DNA of 5,372 nt from Paenibacillus sp. (GTDB lineage: Bacteria > Bacillota > Bacilli > Paenibacillales > Paenibacillaceae): NCBI GenBank assembly GCA_029256665.1, contig JAQSXN010000334.1:1-5372 (forward strand), in the 5' to 3' direction. Positions 1 through 5,372 of this stretch are shown here, in pieces. The position numbers were made by a program, and so were the translations under genes. Each line of letters starts with the position of its first letter. Within the stretch, counting starts at the first letter, position 1. The notes below the pieces were generated by a model that was given only the letters and a program-made list of their open reading frames with translations, was not told where the DNA came from and did no database searches.

Positions 1-2015
1 TCGCCTACCGTGTAATTTTGAAGCGATTGCACCTTCCACACGAGCAGAAGGAAAATCCATACCGTCATGCCTGTGTGCAGAAAATTGTAAATCGACTCTT
101 CGCTAAGCGACATGCCATTAGAAATCAGCGTAAGCGGCAGCCCAATGACGATAAACGGCGTAAGCGCATAAGCGCTGCCCACGAACACGTCCTTGAATCG
201 TCCCTCTCCCCGCATAATGCTGCTGACCAAATAATTGGATACGACCCAGCCGATCCATACCAGGAAAAACTGGAGAAAGACAGTAAGTCCGCTGAGCGGC
301 ATGATCGCCTCCATATTAAAGGTGAAGCTTGTATGCGTTCGAGACACCGCATAGGAGGTATATGCCAGCGCCAGGATAACGAACGCGCTCAAATAGCTGC
401 CCTTATTCTCGTAGCGAAGCGCGGAGAAGCCGTCGATCGGATGCCTCAGCACGTAGAGCGAATGCTTCATCTGGCCCAGGAAGCGCGAGCGCAACCGGAT
501 CCGGATCGGCGAATTCAGCAGAACGGGATACCGTTTTGCCGCCATTCTATAAACGACGTACAAGGCGACCGCCGCCATGATCAAGTTCATGAACAAACCG
601 AATTTGTCCTGGAACCACTGCAAGCGGATTTGCCAGTACGCGTTCGAGAAACCCTCTTGAACGCCGGCGTCGCGGAACAGCTTTTGCGATTCCGCGTAGT
701 CCCCGCGCGCGTAGGCGGATTGCGCGAGCCCGACCATCGCCGGCGTATAGTACGCGTTCAAATGGAGCACCTCGCGCCAAAGCGGCTCGGCTTCCTTGTA
801 CCTGCCGTCGACGGTAAGGTTGTTCGCCTTGTAGACGAGCGCTCCGAACTCGGTTTGGCGATACGTCTGGATCAAATTCGCATTGTCGTCCAGAATGAAC
901 AGTTCGTTCTTCGAGTTGATGTCGATGGCCGACGGGCTCTTGACGATGCCGAGCTGCGTCGTGTTCGGGCTTGCGTCGCCGGACCAGAAGAACAACAGGT
1001 TGCCGAACGCATCGTATTGGCTGATCATCTTCGAATCTCCGTCGACAACGGAGAAGTTGCCGCTGGCGTCGATGGCGATATCCTTCAGATTCACCGTCTG
1101 TCCGATCTGGCGGAACCGGTATTCGCCGAACTTTTTGTTGCCGTCCCCCATGGTGCTGCTGGAACCGAGGAAATACTTGCCGGCATTGTTCAGCTTCTTC
1201 ACTTGGTCTTCGGTCAAGCTCTCTCCGAATGAAACCGTGTACGTAAACCCTCGCTCGTCGATATTCACGTTGTTGATGGCCGGAGGCAGCTTGCTGAGCT
1301 GCTTCTCGTACATCTCTTTCGAATAGAACATTCGTTTGATCGAGTCCAGGACGGTGAAAGGCACCTTATTGGCAGCGAAGAAGCGGACGAAGCCGCCTTC
1401 GGGATCGAGCTGCAGCAGACCGTTATAGCTGCCGAGCGATACGATATACAGGAATCCGCGTTTATCGACCGCGACCTTGATCGGCTCGAAGCGGTAATCC
1501 GCCGGAATAAACCTTGTTTCCGGAAGCTTGTATTCCTTCAGCAGCTTGCCCTGCTGGTCGAGCATCACGACCCTGGCGTTGCCCGTATCCGCAACATAAA
1601 TGTGGCCTTTCTCATCGACGTGCAGCCCCTGCGGATTGGACAACGGCGTACCTTCAAGCGCTGGCAGCACGCGGTCGAATTCGCCGTTCGGGTTAAACAC
1701 GACGACCCGGTTGTTCCCCGAATCGGCTACATAGATCCGGTCCCGGTTGTCGATGAACAAATCCCGAGGCTGCATAAGCGGCGACTGCGCTTGTTTGGCG
1801 GGATCATTGGGATCGGGGGCGAATATATCCCTGCCAAGCACCTGCTCCGGCGCAAAAGCGGCTTGCGTCCAGACAAGCGATCCTGTTGCGGCCGATCTGT
1901 AATTCGTTGAATAAGGATAATCGGCGGATACTACCGCCGGAAAGACGACCCATACGAGGCACACGGCCAGCAAGCCCCGCAGGAGACGGATCATTTTGGA
2001 TTGTGCCGGCTTCAT
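1..2015 (-). CDS. NHL-repeat / TPR / YIP1-family membrane protein (3' end beyond window)
   Basis: The frame is open from ATG at 2015 to the left edge: 671 residues are visible and the stop codon is missing. I translated it by hand. Residues 1-31 form a signal peptide (basic K2, K7, R10, R13, hydrophobic 14-29, cleavage likely after VVSA). Residues 82-394 hold NHL-like blades; the clearest are IYVADSGNNRVVVF (94-107) and IYVADTGNARVVML (139-152), with degenerate ones near 178-211, 246-264, 309-344 and 360-388. Residues 392-450 resemble two TPR units (GRYKEAEPLWREVL, ARGDYAESQKLF). A transmembrane helix lies at about 472-490, followed by a basic loop with HPIDGF (525-530), typical of the start of bacterial YIP1 domains, then helices near 541-558, 573-597, 613-632 and 645-660. 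Basic loops (490-525, 602-608) fit the cytoplasmic side, placing propeller and TPR outside. The molecular function is unknown; linkage suggests an accessory to the sugar importer. The domain calls are by eye. Confidence 0.88.
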   Translation of the reverse strand, partial: MKPAQSKMIRLLRGLLAVCLVWVVFPAVVSADYPYSTNYRSAATGSLVWTQAAFAPEQVLGRDIFAPDPNDPAKQAQSPLMQPRDLFIDNRDRIYVADSGNNRVVVFNPNGEFDRVLPALEGTPLSNPQGLHVDEKGHIYVADTGNARVVMLDQQGKLLKEYKLPETRFIPADYRFEPIKVAVDKRGFLYIVSLGSYNGLLQLDPEGGFVRFFAANKVPFTVLDSIKRMFYSKEMYEKQLSKLPPAINNVNIDERGFTYTVSFGESLTEDQVKKLNNAGKYFLGSSSTMGDGNKKFGEYRFRQIGQTVNLKDIAIDASGNFSVVDGDSKMISQYDAFGNLLFFWSGDASPNTTQLGIVKSPSAIDINSKNELFILDDNANLIQTYRQTEFGALVYKANNLTVDGRYKEAEPLWREVLHLNAYYTPAMVGLAQSAYARGDYAESQKLFRDAGVQEGFSNAYWQIRLQWFQDKFGLFMNLIMAAVALYVVYRMAAKRYPVLLNSPIRIRLRSRFLGQMKHSLYVLRHPIDGFSALRYENKGSYLSAFVILALAYTSYAVSRTHTSFTFNMEAIMPLSGLTVFLQFFLVWIGWVVSNYLVSSIMRGEGRFKDVFVGSAYALTPFIVIGLPLTLISNGMSLSEESIYNFLHTGMTVWIFLLLVWKVQSLQNYTVG

Positions 2016-2020
2016 AATTT

Positions 2021-2028
2021 CTCCTCCC
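2021..2028 (-). promoter_or_regulatory. Ribosome binding site of the NHL/YIP1 gene
   Basis: GGGAGGAG lies 5 bases before the ATG at 2015 (7 bases counted from GGAGG). It is the strongest Shine-Dalgarno match in the window and fixes the start of the downstream gene. The next in-frame ATG (residue 8) has no comparable site and would shorten the basic N-region of the signal peptide. The site sits in the 19-base gap after the second permease. Confidence 0.85.
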
Positions 2029-2034
2029 GCGGTT

Positions 2035-2931
2035 TCATTTAATGCCGGAATGGGCCATTGTCGCAATGACCTTGCTCTGGAATACAAGAAAAATAACAAG
2101 GTTCGGAATGAACATAAACAGCGCTGCGGCTGCGGCCGCACCCTGCCTTGCCACGTTGTTCGCCATGTTCGAAGTCAGCGATGAGATAAAGAACGGGAAC
2201 GTCTTCATCTGCTCGTCCTGCATGAACAAATTCGATGTCTCGACGTTGCCCCACGCGGTCTGGAACGAGATGATGCCAATGGTTGCGACCGCCGGAAGGA
2301 TCACGGGAACGACGATCCTCAGAAACACCGTGAATTCTCTGGCGCCGTCCAGCCGAGCCGATTCCAGCAGCTCGTTCGGAATTTGATCGATGAACTGCTT
2401 CATTAAGAAGACGCCGACAGGAACGGCTACCATGGGCAAGATGTGGCCCCAGTACGTGTTCATGATCCCCAAGTTGCTGACGACGAGATAACGGGGGATC
2501 GTAACCGTCTCCGGCGCGAACAGCAGCGTCAGCATAATCGTTGCGAACACCAGCTTATAGCCGGGAAACTTATGCTTCGATAGCGGGTAGGCGCATAACG
2601 CGCTTACGCCCGTCACCGTGATGACGCTCAGCACCGCTACGGTCAAACTGTTGAAAATGTAGCGAGTGACCGGAATAACGGAATCCGACGTAATATGGAA
2701 CAGCTCGACGAAATTTTGCAAGGATGGGGTGCGAGCCCAAATCGTCGGCGGATAAATGAACAGTTCTTCGTACGGCTTTAACGCGTGATTGAAAATATAA
2801 ACCAGCGGCAGGAGCATAAACGCGCTGAATAGGACGAGCAGAACTGTGACGGCCTTCTCGAAGCGGCTCATCCGGTTCAGCCTGGACTGTCTCTTGAAAC
2901 GGAATGGCTTGCGCAGCAGCGGCATTGCCAT
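2035..2931 (-). CDS. Carbohydrate ABC transporter permease, MalG/AraQ type (CUT1)
   Basis: This 298-residue inner-membrane permease is the second half of the translocation channel. The length is normal for the MalG/AraQ/LplC group. After a basic cytoplasmic N-terminus (1-25) there are about six hydrophobic helices: 27-48, 92-116, 126-150, 160-180, 207-227 and 265-285. The EAA loop that docks the ATPase is at residues 184-214 (IPNELLESARLDGAREF...VVPVILPA), with E190, A192, D195, G196 and a conserved Pro near 209. The C-terminus, TMAHSGIK, is typical of this group. A run of six alanines (265-270) falls in the last helix. Two ATGs lie six bases apart (2931, 2925); the first is preferred from its 10-base spacing to GAAGGGAG. 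It starts 2 bases after the first permease stops, so coupled translation is likely. The sugar cannot be predicted from sequence. Confidence 0.95.
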   Translation of the reverse strand: MAMPLLRKPFRFKRQSRLNRMSRFEKAVTVLLVLFSAFMLLPLVYIFNHALKPYEELFIYPPTIWARTPSLQNFVELFHITSDSVIPVTRYIFNSLTVAVLSVITVTGVSALCAYPLSKHKFPGYKLVFATIMLTLLFAPETVTIPRYLVVSNLGIMNTYWGHILPMVAVPVGVFLMKQFIDQIPNELLESARLDGAREFTVFLRIVVPVILPAVATIGIISFQTAWGNVETSNLFMQDEQMKTFPFFISSLTSNMANNVARQGAAAAAALFMFIPNLVIFLVFQSKVIATMAHSGIK

Positions 2932-2933
2932 CT

Positions 2934-3917
2934 TTATTCATCTCCCTTCGAACCGAACAGACCCCAGCAAAACTTATTGGATAAATACATGAGCAGCAGC
3001 AGGAATACGGACAAGGCGGATGCATAGCCCAGCTCGAAACGAATAAATCCGTAATCATCGATCTGGTTCATGATGAGATGGCCGGAATATTGCGGCGTAG
3101 GGTTCATCCCCGACAGCTCCGTGCCGATGCTGCCCGCCTTAAAGGTTCCGACGATGGCCATGACCGCTCCGAACAGCATTTGAGGTTTCATGGACGGAAT
3201 CGTAATGTACCAGATTTCCTCCAGCCTGGATTTGATGCCGTCGAGCCTCCCCGCTTCGTACAGCTCGGGATTGACGTTCAAGATGCCCGCCATCATCGCC
3301 AGAAACCCGATTCCCATGCTGGACCACAGCGTAACGACGATCATGGACGACATCAGATGCTCCTTGCTCGTCACCCATAACACGGGGTCGCTGATGAATC
3401 CCCATTCGAGCAGAAAGCTGTTCAAGTAGCCGATCCGGTCGCCGCTTAGCATCGGCAGCCAGACGATGGTCATCGCGATTCCCCCCATCAGCGACGGGGA
3501 ATACATCGCGAGCGCAAACCATTTGCGCAAGCGTGCGGGAAGAATCGTGATCAGCCAGGCCAGCAGGAAGGCGGCAATGTAGCCGCACGGTCCTGCGATG
3601 ATCGCGAATTTGAATGTATTCGGCAACGCGTATTTCAGAAACAGCAGATCCTCCGAAATCATATAGCGGAAATTCGCCCAGCCGACAAAGCGAGGCGGCT
3701 CAAGCGAGTTATAGGTCATAAAGCTGAGCAGAAACGCGCTTACGACCGGAATTAATATAAAGAGGACAAAACAGATCATAAACGGCGCAATGAACAGGTA
3801 CGACAACCGGAACCGCCAAATTTCCCTCAGCAGCTCGGACGTTTTTCCCTTCGTGCGAAGCGATGCCCCGCCGGTTGCGGAAGGTTTTTTCAAAGCCTGC
3901 GCATTAATCTCTGACAT
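2934..3917 (-). CDS. Carbohydrate ABC transporter permease, LplB/UgpA/MalF type (CUT1)
   Basis: This 327-residue inner-membrane permease should pair with the downstream permease to form the importer channel. A long basic N-terminal tail (1-35) precedes the first helix (39-64, YLFIAPFMICFVLFILIPVV), a usual opening for this group. Further helices lie near 102-125, 133-156, 188-212, 247-264 and 296-316. The EAA loop at residues 217-245 reads PELYEAGRLDGIKSRLEEIW and ends TIPSMKP; E221, A222, G223, D225, G226 and P241 match the ATPase-contact consensus. The periplasmic-type loop after helix 1 holds the common F-x-G-x-x-NF pattern (FVGWANF, 77-83). The gene starts inside the 3' end of the binding-protein gene (14-base overlap) behind a good Shine-Dalgarno site, so expression is tied to its partner. 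No cognate ATPase lies in the window; sharing a general sugar ATPase is likely but inferred. Confidence 0.95.
   Translation of the reverse strand: MSEINAQALKKPSATGGASLRTKGKTSELLREIWRFRLSYLFIAPFMICFVLFILIPVVSAFLLSFMTYNSLEPPRFVGWANFRYMISEDLLFLKYALPNTFKFAIIAGPCGYIAAFLLAWLITILPARLRKWFALAMYSPSLMGGIAMTIVWLPMLSGDRIGYLNSFLLEWGFISDPVLWVTSKEHLMSSMIVVTLWSSMGIGFLAMMAGILNVNPELYEAGRLDGIKSRLEEIWYITIPSMKPQMLFGAVMAIVGTFKAGSIGTELSGMNPTPQYSGHLIMNQIDDYGFIRFELGYASALSVFLLLLMYLSNKFCWGLFGSKGDE
2942..2949 (-). promoter_or_regulatory. Ribosome binding site of the second permease
   Basis: GAAGGGAG overlaps the last codons of the first permease and lies 10 bases before the ATG at 2931, or 16 bases before the alternative ATG at 2925. 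The spacing favours the upstream start. Confidence 0.65.
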
Positions 3918-5372
3918 ATGGGTTCACCCCTTCCCATGGCTGGTCGACCTCGGGCAACTCAAGCGGCCGAAGCACCCCGCCACTGCTGTCGATAATGCCG
4001 AATTCCTGCAGTTTTCTTCGCATTTCCCGTTCGATCTCCAAGGTCGACGTCTCGAGCGAGCTCCGGTAATTGATGCCGTCGACGACGCTCCGGTTCCAGG
4101 CGTTCTGCAGTTCCCTTTCCAGGAAGTAGCTGCCCGGCACGTTCGGTATTTCCTTGAACCAGCGCCATTGCTCGAGAATGCCGTTCAAATCCTCCTGCTT
4201 CCACGGAAGGTGTACGAACGCTTCGATATTCGAGGTGTTCCAACGGAAGGACAGACCGTTAATCGTCTCCAAATCGGAGCCGTATCTCTCCTGTACCTCG
4301 GCGGAGGTCCACCACTTGAGGAATTCCCAGCTTTGCTCGGCTTTTTTGGTCTTCTTGAAGATGACGGACGATTGCAGGTTGCCGCCCATCCATCTGGCCA
4401 CTTCCCCGTCGCTCTGCTTGACGCCCGGAATCGGCGCGATGCCCCAATACCCGTTCAGCTCGGGAGCCGCCACCATCAGCTGGATGTACATGCTAAAGTC
4501 CGAGATGCCGATCGGTACGGTGCCGCTTCTGAAAGACTGGTAAAAGCTGGCCAGCTGTTGGTCTACGGCGTATACGTTATACAGATCGGTCCATTCCTTG
4601 AAGGCTTTGTATCCCGCTTCCGTTCCCAGAGCCGTCTGCAGGCCGTTCTTGTTGAAATAATCGGCCCCGTTCTGGAAGAAAAACGGCATATGCTGGGTCG
4701 GCGCCATATTAAGATTGTTCTGCTGCAAGGTGGGGAGCATATCATAGACATCTTCCCAGGTGTCGGGCACCTCGAGTCCAAGCTCCTTCAATATATCTTT
4801 GCGGTAATAGAGCATGGAGAAGCTTTGCGTCTCCGGCACCGCGTAATAGCCTTTGTCGTAGTAGAACGGGGTCCAGGAGCCCGGGGCGAAACGCTTGTGT
4901 ACCGTATCGAAATCCTGGAACTGCGTCAGATCGTACAGCCCGTTGCGGATCGCGTAATCGAACGGCAGCGTCTCCGGCAACCCGAGAGCGACGTCCGGCG
5001 CGATATCGGCCGCGTTCATCAGCACGAGCAAATTCGTATCCGGAAGCAGGTTGACCTTTACCTTGATCCCCGTCTTCGGCGTAAACTGCTCTTCGGCCAG
5101 CTGCTGCAGAAGATTGACATAATCGCGTCCGCGAAGAACCCACACGTTCAGCACATCGTCGTCCATGCTGCTGAGCCGCTCCTTCGACTGGAACGAAGAA
5201 AAGAAATTAACGAATGTCCCTTCCAGCTTTTTAAAGAAACCCGCTTCCATCTTTGGAAACTTCTCGTTCTCCGGCACGATATAAATCCGGTCAAGCCCAA
5301 GCGGCTGGGTCTTCAGCTGCTGCAGCATCTCGGCGACCTTGCCCTGCATCGTGACGAAACGGTCGGTTTTGT
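3904..5372 (-). CDS. Extracellular solute-binding protein, family 1 (5' end beyond window)
   Basis: This is the sugar-capturing component of the importer, expected outside the membrane. The frame is open to the right edge: seven codons (KTDRFVT) precede the first visible Met at 5349, which has no good ribosome site and no signal peptide, so it is internal. Numbered from that Met, residues 1-65 form a mostly helical segment (KVAEMLQQLKTQPLGLDRIYI) unlike a secretion signal. The binding domain begins at VLNVWVLRGRDYVNLL (66-81). Family hallmarks follow: GYYAVPETQSFSMLYYRKDILKELGL split over 167-192, then PDTWEDV (195-201), RSGTVPIGISDF (274-285), GYWGIAPIPG (300-309) and QSWEFLKWWTS (339-349). 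The tail (430-481) contains a charged helix, LEIEREMRRKLQEFG. The total length must exceed an ordinary 430-450 residue binding protein, implying an extra N-terminal domain. The ligand is probably an oligosaccharide, judged only from the permease class. Confidence 0.93.
   Translation of the reverse strand, partial: KTDRFVTMQGKVAEMLQQLKTQPLGLDRIYIVPENEKFPKMEAGFFKKLEGTFVNFFSSFQSKERLSSMDDDVLNVWVLRGRDYVNLLQQLAEEQFTPKTGIKVKVNLLPDTNLLVLMNAADIAPDVALGLPETLPFDYAIRNGLYDLTQFQDFDTVHKRFAPGSWTPFYYDKGYYAVPETQSFSMLYYRKDILKELGLEVPDTWEDVYDMLPTLQQNNLNMAPTQHMPFFFQNGADYFNKNGLQTALGTEAGYKAFKEWTDLYNVYAVDQQLASFYQSFRSGTVPIGISDFSMYIQLMVAAPELNGYWGIAPIPGVKQSDGEVARWMGGNLQSSVIFKKTKKAEQSWEFLKWWTSAEVQERYGSDLETINGLSFRWNTSNIEAFVHLPWKQEDLNGILEQWRWFKEIPNVPGSYFLERELQNAWNRSVVDGINYRSSLETSTLEIEREMRRKLQEFGIIDSSGGVLRPLELPEVDQPWEGVNPYVRD
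3925..3932 (-). promoter_or_regulatory. Ribosome binding site of the first permease
   Basis: AAGGGGTG lies 7 bases before the ATG at 3917, within the final codons of the solute-binding-protein gene. With the 14-base gene overlap, this supports translational coupling between binding protein and permease, and fixes the permease start. Confidence 0.75.

Larger units (their letters stand above)
1..5372 (-). other. Putative polycistronic sugar-import operon
   Basis: Four same-strand genes follow each other as binding protein, permease, permease, NHL/YIP1 protein, with junctions of -14, +2 and +19 bases. No intergenic promoter or hairpin-plus-T-run terminator fits in these gaps. Both ends of the operon are outside the window, so its promoter, regulator and terminator cannot be described. 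No stretch over 20 bases is left without a gene. Confidence 0.85.

Noticed and set aside
18..1232. Plus-strand 404-residue open frame, the longest closed frame in the left third
   Set aside because: It is antisense to the NHL/YIP1 gene, which shows a signal peptide, NHL motifs and membrane helices in its own frame. The plus-strand translation is unusually rich in R, H, Q, D and E, has no recognisable domain, and has no good ribosome site.
883..1326. Plus-strand 147-residue frame with hydrophobic patches
   Set aside because: It is a shadow of the propeller-coding region. It starts and ends inside the opposite gene and has no ribosome site or family resemblance.
2016..2034. CCGCGG palindrome in the gap between the second permease and the YIP1 gene, considered as operator or terminator
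   Set aside because: It is only six bases, overlaps the ribosome site region, and has no T-run. Chance is the simplest explanation.
2122..2139. GC-rich run that reads as a short trinucleotide-like repeat
   Set aside because: It encodes six alanines in the last helix of the second permease using mixed GCN codons, so it is coding composition and not an independent repeat.
3139..3588. Minus-strand 149-residue frame inside the first permease
   Set aside because: It lies out of frame within a well-supported permease, and its composition is that of a frame-shifted copy (rich in R, H, D, G).
3904..5349. Binding-protein start at the Met at 5349
   Set aside because: The frame is open to the window edge, there is no ribosome site just upstream of 5349, and the segment after it is not a signal peptide. 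This Met is internal.
1..5372. tRNA, rRNA, CRISPR arrays, insertion sequences, riboswitches
   Set aside because: Nearly every base is inside a supported coding sequence, and no repeat-spacer pattern, terminal inverted repeats or conserved RNA motif was seen by eye.

Overview
The window is one stretch of a carbohydrate-uptake operon, read entirely on the minus strand (right to left). Gene order in the direction of transcription is: an extracellular solute-binding protein whose 5' end lies beyond the right edge, a first CUT1-type permease, a second CUT1-type permease, and a large membrane-anchored protein that runs off the left edge. The junctions are a 14-base overlap, a 2-base gap and a 19-base gap. 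There is no room for an internal promoter or terminator outside coding sequence, so a single polycistronic message is the simplest reading.

The organism looks like a moderately GC-rich low-copy-number-transporter Firmicute, most likely Paenibacillus, Cohnella or a relative. This rests on the purine-rich Shine-Dalgarno sites (GGGAGGAG, AAGGGGTG), the LplB/AraQ-like permease pair without its own ATPase, and a YIP1-family protein with NHL repeats. It is an inference from family resemblance, not a database match.

Region by region: 5372-3904 encodes the C-terminal 488 residues of the binding protein. It contains a complete-looking family 1 solute-binding domain preceded by at least 70 residues that are neither signal peptide nor binding domain. 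Positions 3917-2934 and 2931-2035 encode the two six-helix permeases, each with a recognisable EAA loop. Positions 2015-1 encode 671 residues of a protein with a signal peptide, an NHL-type beta-propeller, a TPR pair, a transmembrane anchor and a YIP1-like multi-helix domain. Its stop codon lies outside the window. An ORF list that requires a stop codon will miss this gene and show a 404-residue antisense shadow in its place.

Functionally, the binding protein should capture an oligosaccharide or modified sugar outside the cell and hand it to the permease heterodimer, with energy from an ATPase encoded elsewhere (MsmX-type sharing is common in Firmicutes). The fourth protein is the unusual part. 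Its topology places a propeller and TPR outside the membrane next to the importer, so an accessory, sensing or scaffolding role is possible but unproven. No RNA genes, mobile elements, CRISPR arrays, attachment sites or convincing terminators were seen.
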